Shown: positions 6,163-13,529 of the stretch, one piece after another
Layout: every line of letters begins with the position of its first letter
Numbering within the stretch: position 1 is the first letter of the stretch
Assembly (NCBI GenBank): GCA_964550165.1
Contig: CAZJYC010000067.1
Coordinates: 1-13,631 of the forward strand
DNA: 13,631 nt
Reading direction: 5' to 3'
Source: CAZJYC01 sp964550165
Lineage (GTDB): Bacteria; Acidobacteriota; Aminicenantia; Aminicenantales; Aminicenantaceae
Made by a program: the position numbers and the translations under genes
Notes under the pieces: model-generated
The model's input: the letters and a program-made list of their open reading frames with translations, nothing else
What the model was told of the DNA's origin: nothing
The model's database searches: none

Positions 6163-8228
6163 CGGAATTTCTTTTGGAAATTAACACCGAGGAGATGCCA
6201 TCTTCTCATGTGAAGGCAGGTCTTTCCCAGCTTGAAGAAAAAATCAAAAGAGAGCTCTCTGCCCAGAAAGTGGAGGTGGCAAAGATCGAGGCTTTCGGAA
6301 CCTGCCGCCGTTTGATTGTGGCTGGAGATTTTGCTCAAAGCCAGAAGGATAAAGAAGAGGAGGTTATCGGCCCACCAGAAACAGTTGCTTTTGGAAAGGA
6401 TGGCTCGCCTTTGCCTGCGGCCAGGGGTTTTGCCAAGTCGCAAGGAGTGAGCCTAGAGGAGCTTCAGATTATAAAAACAGAGAAAGGAGAGTATCTGGGC
6501 CTGAAAAAAATTGAAAAGGGAAAACCCACAGAAGATATTCTTGTTGAAGTTCTCCCTCAAATCATATCTTCTCTCTCTTTTCCTAAGATGATGAGATGGA
6601 CAGAGAGTCCTTTTCGTTTTTCCCGTCCGATAAGGAACATTCTTTGCCTCTTTGGCGAAAAAAAAGTGGAATTTTCTGCGGCTGGAGTCACATCTGGGGA
6701 TACAACCTGCGGTCATAAAATCTATTTTCCCCGGAAGAAAGTTAGGGTGAAGACCTTCGTAGAATATAAAGACTCTTTACAAAATATGAAGGTGATTGTT
6801 GAGCAGGATAAAAGAAAAAAGACGATTATGGACGAAATCGAGAGAAAGCTCTCCTCCCTCAAAGCCCAGCTCCTTCCGGATGAAGTACTCTTAGAGAGGC
6901 TTGCCTACGATGTGGAACATCCGTATGTTTTTCTCGGGTCATTTCCGGAAAAATATCTGAGTTTGCCTTTGGAAGTCCTGAGCACAGCCATGAGAGAAGG
7001 CCAAAAACTCTTTTCCATAGTTAAAGATAAGAAGCAAATGCCCTGCTTCTTAGGAGTGGCGGATGCCTATCAGGACTCAAAAAATCTCATTCAAAAAGGA
7101 AACGAGCGAGTCCTCAAAGCTCGACTGGAGGATGCAAAATTTTTCTGGGAGCAAGACCAGAAAGTCCCTCTCAAAGAAAGGGCAAAAGGATTGAGCCAGG
7201 TTATTTTCCAGGAGAAGCTGGGAAGCTATGAAGATAAAACGGCGAGAATCAAAAAAATTGCTTCCTATCTTTCGGATAAAATCGAGGTGAAAAAAGATAA
7301 AGAGCAGATTGTTCAAGCAGCTGAACTGGCCAAGATCGACCTACTGACAGAAATGGTCAGGGAGTTTCCCAGTCTTCAAGGCGAAGCTGGGGGGCTTTAT
7401 GCCAGCAGAGAAGGATATCCGGTCCAGGTCTGGAAAGCTGTTTATGAGCACTATCATCCCCTCAGTCTGGAAGATGCCTGCCCCTCTTCGCTGGCAGGGG
7501 CAGTCCTTTCCATCGCGGACAAAATCGATTCTATCGTGGGCGTCGTTGGCATTGGAGTTGAGGTGACAGGTTCGAGAGATCCTTTCGGTTTGCGGCGCAA
7601 TGCCCAAGGTATTTGTAAAGTCATTCTCGAAAAAAAACTTTGTTTTTCTTTCTTGAAACTCCTGGATAAAGTCCTGAAAGTTTATGGCGAGAGGTTGACG
7701 AAAACAAGAGATTATGTGAAAAATTACTGCCTGGACTTCTTTTCAAACCGGCTTCGCTATATTTTCGAGAGACAGGGTTTCCGGTACGATTTGGTCAACG
7801 CAGCTGTTGCCGCTGGCATTGACAATATCTACTACTGCTATCTCCGACTCAAGGCTCTGGACAGTTTTAAGGAAACAGCCCATCTTGAGCCCCTGGTCAC
7901 GATTGCCAAGAGAGTGAACAACATCATCCGTGATCAGCCTTGCTATAAGGTCAATCCAGATTTGATCGCCGAAAAGCAAGAAAGGGATCTTTATGCCACT
8001 TTTTCTATAGTCAAGAAGAATGTTCTTCCCTTGATTGCCAAAGGAGATTTTATCCAGGCACAGAAGATTATCTTCAGATTGAGGTCATCGATAAATGACT
8101 TTTTCGATAAAGTCCTGGTCATGGCCGAAGAAAAGAGGCTGAGGCAGAATCGGCTGGCGTTGCTTCAGTCCATAAGCAAGCTCTTGATCATGGTTGCTGA
8201 CTATTCTCAGGTTGTCATCGAAGGATAA
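6159..8228 (+). CDS. glyS: Glycyl-tRNA synthetase beta subunit, probable CTG start
   Basis: This is the beta chain that binds tRNA(Gly) and completes the glycyl-tRNA synthetase heterotetramer. It has about 689 residues, normal size. Signatures include LLEINTEEMPSSHVKAGLSQ at the N-terminus, KMMRWTESPFRFSRPIRN, and GSRDPFGLRRNAQGI (from about residue 471). A C-terminal DALR-type anticodon-binding helical region covers roughly 590-689. Start choice: the first ordinary start in frame, TTG at 6174, lacks a well-placed ribosome-binding site and removes the conserved FLLEI strand. No ATG, GTG or TTG lies upstream before a stop at 6078. CTG at 6159 gives MTEFLLEINTEEMP, overlaps the glyQ TGA as CTGA, and has GGGAG at 6146-6150, 8 bases upstream. 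A start changed from ATGA by mutation or sequencing error is possible. No clear terminator follows. Confidence 0.95.
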   Translation: MTEFLLEINTEEMPSSHVKAGLSQLEEKIKRELSAQKVEVAKIEAFGTCRRLIVAGDFAQSQKDKEEEVIGPPETVAFGKDGSPLPAARGFAKSQGVSLEELQIIKTEKGEYLGLKKIEKGKPTEDILVEVLPQIISSLSFPKMMRWTESPFRFSRPIRNILCLFGEKKVEFSAAGVTSGDTTCGHKIYFPRKKVRVKTFVEYKDSLQNMKVIVEQDKRKKTIMDEIERKLSSLKAQLLPDEVLLERLAYDVEHPYVFLGSFPEKYLSLPLEVLSTAMREGQKLFSIVKDKKQMPCFLGVADAYQDSKNLIQKGNERVLKARLEDAKFFWEQDQKVPLKERAKGLSQVIFQEKLGSYEDKTARIKKIASYLSDKIEVKKDKEQIVQAAELAKIDLLTEMVREFPSLQGEAGGLYASREGYPVQVWKAVYEHYHPLSLEDACPSSLAGAVLSIADKIDSIVGVVGIGVEVTGSRDPFGLRRNAQGICKVILEKKLCFSFLKLLDKVLKVYGERLTKTRDYVKNYCLDFFSNRLRYIFERQGFRYDLVNAAVAAGIDNIYYCYLRLKALDSFKETAHLEPLVTIAKRVNNIIRDQPCYKVNPDLIAEKQERDLYATFSIVKKNVLPLIAKGDFIQAQKIIFRLRSSINDFFDKVLVMAEEKRLRQNRLALLQSISKLLIMVADYSQVVIEG

Positions 8229-8372
8229 ATTTCTGTCCTCTTGACATCACTCTTTACCTAAAAACTCGATTTTTTTACCGCAATAATTTTTCTTACAATT
8301 CTAGGGCAGAGTGCCTGAGGGGATGGAGTTAGAGCGAAGATTCCAATGGGATGGAGAAATATAGGCTAGCCT
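8229..8372. other. Convergent gap between glyS and the PilZ gene
   Basis: This 144-base gap holds only small structures: a GGCA-GAG-TGCC stem (8305-8315) and a 10-bp palindrome AGGCTAGCCT (8363-8372) just before the PilZ stop. Neither is followed by a T-run, so no convincing terminator was found for either gene. Confidence 0.4.
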
Positions 8373-8774
8373 TCAGTCAACTTCATACTTCTCAACGTCT
8401 GATTTTTCCTTCGGTGCAAATTTTTGCTCTAAGGCAATGATTTTCACCAGATTTCCAGGATAATTCTGACCTTTCTTATCCCCATAAGGATGGAATTGAA
8501 TCCCGATCCGGTATTTGCTTTTTGCTTCGTCGAAGAAGGTCCATCTGACCACACCGCTCAATGCCAGCGGAACCGTTTCCCCTGGGATGGAAATCTTTAA
8601 GGTGACCTCTGTATTGAGATCAATCGATTGTATCCTCTGGAATTTAGCTCCACCCCGGCTTATATCCAAAAGCGGAGAGGACTCTTCAGAGTGACCCTTA
8701 ATCTGGAAGCTGACAGTTGCTCCGGGGATTCTAAAGCGCAAGCAGGTTCTTTGTTCGATCCCCCTCTCTTCCAT
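8373..8774 (-). CDS. Single-domain PilZ protein, likely cyclic-di-GMP receptor
   Basis: PilZ domains bind cyclic di-GMP and act as small adaptors controlling motility, exopolysaccharide, or other surface functions. The 133-residue product shows both binding motifs: RxxxR (Arg9 to Arg13 in RTCLRFR) and DxSxxG (Asp37 to Gly42 in LLDISRGGAKF). A beta-rich remainder with GVVRWTF and YRIGIQF, typical of the PilZ barrel, follows. The C-terminal tail from about residue 110 is charged and lysine-rich. There is no signal peptide or membrane segment, so it should be cytoplasmic. The ATG is preceded by AAGGAGG (8781-8787) with 6 bases spacing. It stands alone, convergent with glyS and divergent from the rhamnosidase, so its target cannot be inferred from neighbours. 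Loss of key residues is not seen, so ligand binding is plausible. Confidence 0.88.
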   Translation of the reverse strand: MEERGIEQRTCLRFRIPGATVSFQIKGHSEESSPLLDISRGGAKFQRIQSIDLNTEVTLKISIPGETVPLALSGVVRWTFFDEAKSKYRIGIQFHPYGDKKGQNYPGNLVKIIALEQKFAPKEKSDVEKYEVD

Positions 8775-8864
8775 CCGTAACCTCCTTATCTCTCTAAGCC
8801 AGGATTAAAGGAATACGAACAATTCCAGAATGAGCTGAACTTCATATCTTCTTTAGTGCCTTAG

Positions 8865-8892
8865 ACTATATCAAATCATTCTGAAAAGTCAA
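8865..8892 (-). promoter_or_regulatory. Promoter of the PilZ gene
   Basis: On the minus strand TTGACT (8887-8892) and TATAGT (8865-8870) are 16 bases apart, each one base off the sigma-70 consensus. Transcription would start near 8857, leaving a leader of about 80 bases. A MITE-like element ends 16 bases upstream of the -35 box. Confidence 0.65.
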
Positions 8893-8908
8893 AAGGTAAA
8901 TGAAGTAA

Positions 8909-9093
8909 GTAAGCATCTTTTTTTCCGTGAAGGCACATGATGATAAAAGCCAACTATAACAGTGCTGGTTTCCATCCCTCCTCGCCAAAGACCCTCCCAC
9001 CCACCACCATGGGCTTCGGAGGGACAAAAACCAGCGCCTCCATTCCTCACTCTATCAAATCTCTTTTCTCATCACGGGGAAAAAGATGCTTCC
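8909..9093 (+). mobile_element. MITE-like palindromic element, complete copy
   Basis: This 185-bp element carries no gene. Its terminal inverted repeats, 8909-8930 and 9072-9093, match at 19 of 22 positions; two of the mismatches would be G-U pairs in plus-strand RNA. It is directly flanked by ATGAAGTAA and ATGAAGGAA, a 9-bp target duplication with one difference. Inside is a second nested palindrome: GCTGGTTT (8964-8971) with AAACCAGC (9028-9035), and CCCTCC (8976-8981) with GGAGGG (9018-9023), with 4-base internal loops on each side. A second copy starts at 13530. The size, the terminal repeats, the target duplication and the lack of coding capacity fit a non-autonomous transposon moved by a transposase encoded elsewhere. 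The family is not one I can name. Confidence 0.75.
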
Positions 9094-9102
9094 ATGAAGG
9101 AA

Positions 9103-9163
9103 TTTAGCATTTCCAATTCTGTGATTTGAAGCAATCTTTTATTGCGGAATTGGTAATGCTGAC
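9103..9163 (+). mobile_element. Short hairpin element, possible second MITE-like insertion
   Basis: Arms AGCATTTCCAATTC (9106-9119) and GAATTGGTAATGCT (9147-9160) pair at 13 of 14 positions, with an inner GCAAT/ATTGC stem (9131-9135, 9141-9145). The 61-bp unit is flanked by perfect 9-bp direct repeats. Its AGCAT...ATGCT ends resemble those of the neighbouring element. It lies about 90 bases before the rhamnosidase start, so it could instead be a leader RNA structure of that gene. Confidence 0.5.
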
Positions 9164-9254
9164 ATGAAGGAAATACTTAAAAAAATTGCCTTTCCCTTGA
9201 GCTTCTTAATTGAGTAAAATGTCTGAAAAAAGATTATTCGAGATGGAGGTCACC

Positions 9255-11915
9255 ATGATTTGCAGGCTCAGGACAAAGCTATATTTTTTATTATTTCCAT
9301 TTATATCAGGATTCTCACTGGCTGGGGTCTCTGATCTGCCTTCAGGGCCACAGCCGCCATCCGAGCTTCGCTCGGAGTATCTGGCAAACCCGCTGGGAAT
9401 CGATGTCAAGAACCCGAGGCTTTCCTGGGTGCTGGGGCACACTGAAAGGGGTCAGAAGCAATCTGCTTATCAGATTATCGTCTCGACAATGCCGTCTGCA
9501 GAAAAAGGAGATATATCGGATAGTGGTAAGATGAAGTCTGAACAGTCCACGCAGGTCATCTACAACGGAAAGCTGTTAGAGAGCGGAAAGACTTATTATT
9601 GGAAAGTCCGCTACTGGGATAAGAATGATAATCCCAGCCCTTACAGCAAGGTCGTGAGTTTTGAGACAGGGCTTTTTTCCCGGGAGGAATGGAAAGGGGA
9701 GTGGATCGGCGGCGGGAACCAGCTCCGGAAGGAATTTGTCCTTAACGGCAGGGTCATTCGCGGACGGGCTTATGTTTGCGGCCTCGGCTATTATGAGCTT
9801 CGGATTAATGGACAGAAAGTCGGTTCGAACGTGCTCGACCCAGGGTGGACAACTTTTGACAAGCGGGCACTTTACACGACCTACGATGTGAGTCATCTTC
9901 TTCGCTCCGGAGCCAATGCTGTTGGCGTCATGCTCGGAAAAGGCTGGTACGGCTCAACGGTTCTGCTCTTTCAGATGAATATCGAGCTTGAGGGAGGCGG
10001 GAATGTCCGCGTCGTCAGCGATACTTCATGGAAAGGGACAAACGGCCCAGTTGTTTCCGATAGTATCTACAACGGCGAAATCTACGACGCCCGGCTTGAA
10101 ACCCCGGGCTGGGACTATCCAGGTTATGAGGAAGGCCAGTGGAGCAAAGTTGAATCGGTCAATGGCCCAAAAGGAACACTCTCTGCCCAGATGATGCCGC
10201 CAATCCAGGTCATGGAGACAGTTGTGCCTTTCAGAATCACTAACCCAGAAGCCGAAGTCTATGTCTTTGACATGGGGCAGAATCTCAGCGGTTGGGCCCA
10301 GCTTTGCGTTCGCGGGGAGCGGGGGACTGCGGTCCGGATGCGCTTTGCCGAGCTTCTTTACGAGAACGGAATGATCAATCAGGAAAACCTTCGCAGTGCA
10401 AGAGCCGAGGATGTTTATATCCTGCGCGGAGAAGGAGAAGAGGTCTACGAGCCACGCTTCACCTACCATGGTTTCCGCTATGTCGAACTCACAGGCTTCC
10501 CGGGCGCTCCGACGACAGAAACAATCCGGGGGAAGGTTGTTCATACAGCCGCCCGGCAGACAGGAAATTTCTCCTGCTCCAGGCCAATCCTGAACCAGCT
10601 CCAGAGAATCATTGTCTGGGGACAGAAGACCAATCTCCACAGCATCCCCACCGACTGCTGCCAGCGCGACGAGCGGATGGGATGGATGGGCGATGCTCAG
10701 GGAACTGCAGAGGAAGCGATGATGAACTTTGACATGGGAGCTTTTTACACCAATTTCATCCGCGATATCCGTGATGTTCAGGATGAGACTGGCACCGTAA
10801 CTGACACTGTGCCCCATATTTGGGGACAGCGGCCTGCGGACCCAGCCTGGGGGACTGCCTATCCGCTGCTCTGCTGGTACATGTATCAATATTACGGCGA
10901 CAGACGCGTACTCGAGGAAAACTACGAGGGCTTAAAAAAATACGTGGAATTCCTTCGCCGCCAAGCCGAGCATGGTCTTGTCAAATACAGCTACTATGGA
11001 GACTGGGTGGCCGTGGAGAAAACACCGGGCAGCCTTGTTTCCTCTTTTTATTATTATTACGACGTCAAAATCTTGGCAGATATGGCAAAAGTTTTGGGAA
11101 AAAACAAGGATGAGCAAACATACAGAGCCTTGGCCGAGCAAATCAAGTCGGCCTTCCATGAGCAGTACTTCGACCCACAAACGGGGAGTTATGCCAACGG
11201 GACACAGACGGCCAACACTCTTCCTCTTTTCCTCGAGATCGCTCCAGATTCTGTGCGCGGATCTGTTTTTGGCAATTTAATGTCTGATATTATATACAAG
11301 CACAACACCCATCTCACAACCGGCATCATCGGCACCAAGTACTTGATGGAATTGCTCACGCGCGGCAACGCTTCCGACCTCGCCTATGAACTCGCGACTC
11401 AGACAACTTACCCGAGCTGGGGATACATGATTGAAAACGGCGCCACAACGCTCTGGGAACTCTGGCAGCCTAAAACAGGGCCTTCGATGAATTCTCACAA
11501 TCATCCGATGTTCGGGAGTGTCGGCGCCTGGCTCTATAAAGCTTTAGCCGGCATCAACCCGGCTCCAGATTCTGTGGGATTCCAAAAAATTCTCATTCAG
11601 CCTCAGATGGTCAGAGATCTTTGGTATGCGGCCGGCTCAGTCTTCACTCTGCGGGGAATGGTCTCTTCCTCTTGGCATCGTTCTGAGCGGCAAGTCCGCC
11701 TTGAGGTGAGAATACCGGTCAACTCTGAAGCGGAAATCGTCCTTCCCAAATTGAAGCTTAGAAATATCGTGATCAAAGAAAACGGCCAGTTGCTCTGGGA
11801 TTCAAAGGGATTCCACCAAGGAATTTCTGGCATAAACAGCGTCGAGGAAAAACGGTCGGCTTTTATCATCAAAGCCGGCTCAGGCAAGTATGTTTTTGAG
11901 CTTGAAGGTGATTAA
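9255..11915 (+). CDS. Secreted GH78 alpha-L-rhamnosidase
   Basis: GH78 enzymes are inverting hydrolases that remove terminal alpha-L-rhamnose from glycosides and polysaccharides such as pectin side chains. From ATG 9255 the product has 886 residues. The start is chosen for GGAGG at 9245-9249, 5 bases upstream, and because it opens directly with a signal peptide (MICRLRTK, then a hydrophobic core ending near FSLA). Starts at 9210, 9219 and 9243 would add a charged leader. Order: an Ig-like domain (about 30-140), beta-sandwich domains (about 160-430), an (alpha/alpha)6 catalytic domain (about 435-790) and a C-terminal beta domain. The active-site stretch DCCQRDERMGWMGDAQ contains Asp467, the likely general acid Glu473, Trp477 and Asp480. 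The likely general base is Glu735 in GATTLWELW. The usual DCPQR is DCCQR here. No rhamnose uptake or catabolic genes adjoin it. Confidence 0.94.
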   Translation: MICRLRTKLYFLLFPFISGFSLAGVSDLPSGPQPPSELRSEYLANPLGIDVKNPRLSWVLGHTERGQKQSAYQIIVSTMPSAEKGDISDSGKMKSEQSTQVIYNGKLLESGKTYYWKVRYWDKNDNPSPYSKVVSFETGLFSREEWKGEWIGGGNQLRKEFVLNGRVIRGRAYVCGLGYYELRINGQKVGSNVLDPGWTTFDKRALYTTYDVSHLLRSGANAVGVMLGKGWYGSTVLLFQMNIELEGGGNVRVVSDTSWKGTNGPVVSDSIYNGEIYDARLETPGWDYPGYEEGQWSKVESVNGPKGTLSAQMMPPIQVMETVVPFRITNPEAEVYVFDMGQNLSGWAQLCVRGERGTAVRMRFAELLYENGMINQENLRSARAEDVYILRGEGEEVYEPRFTYHGFRYVELTGFPGAPTTETIRGKVVHTAARQTGNFSCSRPILNQLQRIIVWGQKTNLHSIPTDCCQRDERMGWMGDAQGTAEEAMMNFDMGAFYTNFIRDIRDVQDETGTVTDTVPHIWGQRPADPAWGTAYPLLCWYMYQYYGDRRVLEENYEGLKKYVEFLRRQAEHGLVKYSYYGDWVAVEKTPGSLVSSFYYYYDVKILADMAKVLGKNKDEQTYRALAEQIKSAFHEQYFDPQTGSYANGTQTANTLPLFLEIAPDSVRGSVFGNLMSDIIYKHNTHLTTGIIGTKYLMELLTRGNASDLAYELATQTTYPSWGYMIENGATTLWELWQPKTGPSMNSHNHPMFGSVGAWLYKALAGINPAPDSVGFQKILIQPQMVRDLWYAAGSVFTLRGMVSSSWHRSERQVRLEVRIPVNSEAEIVLPKLKLRNIVIKENGQLLWDSKGFHQGISGINSVEEKRSAFIIKAGSGKYVFELEGD

Positions 11916-11936
11916 TCCCTCAGGCGCTTTTTCTTT
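11900..11936 (+). terminator. Possible intrinsic terminator of the rhamnosidase gene
   Basis: GCTTGAAGG (11900-11908) pairs with CCCTCAGGC (11917-11925) with one mismatch and one G-U pair, around an 8-base loop that contains the stop codon. TTTTTCTTT begins 2 bases after the stem. The hairpin overlaps the last codons of the gene and the stop of the convergent small protein. Confidence 0.4.
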
Positions 11937-12099
11937 CCCTGGCCCAGAGAGTGGCAAGGATAAACCAGGCTAAAGAAGCAATCAGGAAAACGAGCTTGTA
12001 GCTCCGAGCAGAAAATTTTCCCAGGAAACAAAGAATAGATGAGGCAAGACAACTCCCCAGGCTAAGGAGCGAGAGCACGGCCAAGAGTACGGTCCGCAT
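11920..12099 (-). CDS. Small two-helix membrane protein coupled to the permease
   Basis: I do not recognise a named family. The 59-residue product, MRTVLLAVLSLLSLGSCLAS onward, has two predicted membrane helices (about 3-27 and 33-53) joined by a short basic loop, and a charged tail RERKSA. Its ATG comes one base after the permease stop (TAAGATG), which indicates translation coupled to the permease; no strong ribosome-binding site of its own is seen. A longer in-frame version from 12225 would lie inside the permease gene and is rejected. From memory, similar 55-65 residue proteins with a terminal tryptophan-rich helix follow transporters of this kind in other bacteria, but this is not checked. 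An accessory or stabilising subunit of the permease is the simplest inference. The stop is 4 bases from the convergent rhamnosidase stop. Confidence 0.65.
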   Translation of the reverse strand: MRTVLLAVLSLLSLGSCLASSILCFLGKFSARSYKLVFLIASLAWFILATLWARERKSA

Positions 12100-12100
12100 C

Positions 12101-13462
12101 TTACTTTCTCTGAAATGCCATAAGGAGAACATAAGAAATGAGGGCGATGAAATAGCCAGGCAGCCAGCGGAAGAAAAGATGGATGGGCATAAAAAAACAG
12201 GCAACAAGAGTACCCACCCAGACAATTAAAGCTCTCCAGTTGAACAGCCATTTGTGCTTTTCGGCTTGGAATTGTTCTATTTTGAGAAGAGGAAAAATCC
12301 AGTGCTCGGCAAAGACTACGGCTCCCATAGGCATCAGAATAAGCCCATAGATGGCCACATAATCTAGCAACTTCATGAAGAACACAGGAAAGCAGGAAAG
12401 GACAGTTGTCAGAAGCCCGGCGAAAAGGGTGATTTTCCAGCGCGGCCAGTTGGGCGTTATGGCCTGAAGAGCAAGGCCTGCCCGGTAGAGGGTTGGGTTG
12501 GCAGTTGTCCAGCCTGCAAAAAGGACTCCAGCTGCCCCAGCGACTCCTAAAGCCTCAAAGGCCATAAGGCCGGGGTCCATCTGACGACCCACTGCGGCGA
12601 CCATGATTCCCGAACAGATCCAGGCCAGCATATGGCCGGGATACATCCCAAAGGCCGAATAGAGCCCGTATGTCCATTTTTTGGCATAGCGAAAAAGGGC
12701 CATGTCCGACAGCCCGACATGCATGGCTAAATTGCAGAACCAGGCAAAAAACATGATATGCCAAAACGAAAATTTTTCCTGCCCCGAAACAGGGATCCCG
12801 TCCCATATTTTGGTCCTGCCTATTTCCCAGAGATTATCGAGTCGGGGATGAACGCCTAACCTGGGAAGGACGGCGATGGCTCCAGCGACAAAAACGACAA
12901 AGACCCAGGGCGAGCAGACCTCCGCGAACCGGCTGAGCTTTTCAAAGCCGAGAATGGCCAGGACGATGAATAAAATACCTATGGATAGAGTGATGAGCAC
13001 CCAGCCCAGGCTGCTGGGAAAGACATCGGCCAGGGAGGGAGTTTTGACACCAAAAGCCAAGCCGACAGCCGTGGCAGAGACAGCAATCATCGCTCCAGCC
13101 AGGACGCAATAGAGAGCGGCATTGGCCAGGTTGTAGAGAAAAGTAAGGCCTGGGCCAGCAATTTTTCGAAGATACCAGTAAAGGGTCAAGCGTGTTCGGG
13201 TTGCTATCGGTGCACAGATGAAAGTCCAGGAGAGGACGGCGAGCAGGTTTCCGATGAGCAAGCCGAGGAGCAAATCGCGGACACTAACGCCATGAAGGAC
13301 AAAGAAGGCGCCGATGACAAATTCGGTCGCAGCCACGTGCTCCCCGGCAAAAAGCCCTGCAAATTTTCCTCCCTTCTGAAGTTTCGAAGGCATAACAGGC
13401 TCTCGGTCGAATTCGTAAAGCTTATCCATTCGGGAGGCGAGGGAGGATAATCTGTAAGTCAT
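12101..13462 (-). CDS. NCS1-family permease (nucleobase:cation symporter-like)
   Basis: This is a secondary transporter of the inner membrane, 453 residues long with about 12 predicted helices starting near residue 43. The N-terminal part EHVAATEFVIGAFFVLHGVS followed by LLIGNLLAVLSWTFICAPIA, and the central GWTTANPTLYRAGLALQ (317-333), match the NCS1 (cytosine/purine/hydantoin) family. Sequence alone does not give the substrate, which could be a nucleobase, a vitamin or a related compound. The ATG at 13462 lies about 15 bases after the predicted transcription start and lacks a clear ribosome-binding site; a start at Met12 has none either. It is followed directly by the small membrane protein. 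It is convergent with the rhamnosidase, so a joint sugar pathway is not implied. Confidence 0.85.
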   Translation of the reverse strand: MTYRLSSLASRMDKLYEFDREPVMPSKLQKGGKFAGLFAGEHVAATEFVIGAFFVLHGVSVRDLLLGLLIGNLLAVLSWTFICAPIATRTRLTLYWYLRKIAGPGLTFLYNLANAALYCVLAGAMIAVSATAVGLAFGVKTPSLADVFPSSLGWVLITLSIGILFIVLAILGFEKLSRFAEVCSPWVFVVFVAGAIAVLPRLGVHPRLDNLWEIGRTKIWDGIPVSGQEKFSFWHIMFFAWFCNLAMHVGLSDMALFRYAKKWTYGLYSAFGMYPGHMLAWICSGIMVAAVGRQMDPGLMAFEALGVAGAAGVLFAGWTTANPTLYRAGLALQAITPNWPRWKITLFAGLLTTVLSCFPVFFMKLLDYVAIYGLILMPMGAVVFAEHWIFPLLKIEQFQAEKHKWLFNWRALIVWVGTLVACFFMPIHLFFRWLPGYFIALISYVLLMAFQRK

Positions 13463-13483
13463 GGTCAGACGTATAAATCAGAT

Positions 13484-13512
13484 TTTATATAACAGCAAAA
13501 AACCGTTGTCAA
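13484..13512 (-). promoter_or_regulatory. Strong promoter for the permease gene pair
   Basis: On the minus strand a perfect TTGACA (13507-13512) and TATAAA (13484-13489) are 17 bases apart. Transcription would start near 13477, about 15 bases before the permease ATG. The second MITE-like copy begins 17 bases upstream of the -35 box. Confidence 0.75.
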
Positions 13513-13529
13513 AACAAGCGATAAACAAC

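Larger units (their letters stand above)
8900..9172. repeat. Array of three 9-bp direct repeats around two palindromic elements
   Basis: ATGAAGTAA (8900-8908), ATGAAGGAA (9094-9102) and ATGAAGGAA (9164-9172) separate and flank two palindromic elements. At all four inner edges the 9-mer is exactly 3 bases from AGCAT (left ends) or ATGCT (right ends). The regular spacing fits two successive insertions by one kind of transposase that makes 9-bp target duplications, the second landing in the duplicated target. Binding sites of a DNA-binding protein are an alternative. Confidence 0.6.

Noticed and set aside
8300..8352. A tRNA-like stretch downstream of glyS
   Set aside because: It has a faint D-arm resemblance but no T-arm consensus, no closing acceptor stem and no CCA end.
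8909..9093. CRISPR array or multi-unit repeat cluster
   Set aside because: There is no series of short repeats with regular unique spacers; the structure is palindromic with one further copy 4.6 kb away.
9164..9217. A 17-codon open frame starting at the third ATGAAGGAA
   Set aside because: There is no ribosome-binding site, and the start coincides with a repeated 9-mer; it is too short to support as a leader peptide.
9210..9254. Longer N-terminus of the rhamnosidase from TTG at 9210
   Set aside because: GGAGG and a signal peptide place the start at ATG 9255; the extra 15 residues are charged and would precede the signal peptide.
10026..10889. A 287-codon open frame antisense to the rhamnosidase gene
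   Set aside because: It lies wholly inside a GH78 gene with an intact active site; no recognisable domain or ribosome-binding site, so it reflects codon bias of the real gene.
12101..13462. Permease as the rhamnose importer for the GH78 enzyme
   Set aside because: NCS1 carriers are not known sugar transporters, and the genes are convergent with separate promoters.
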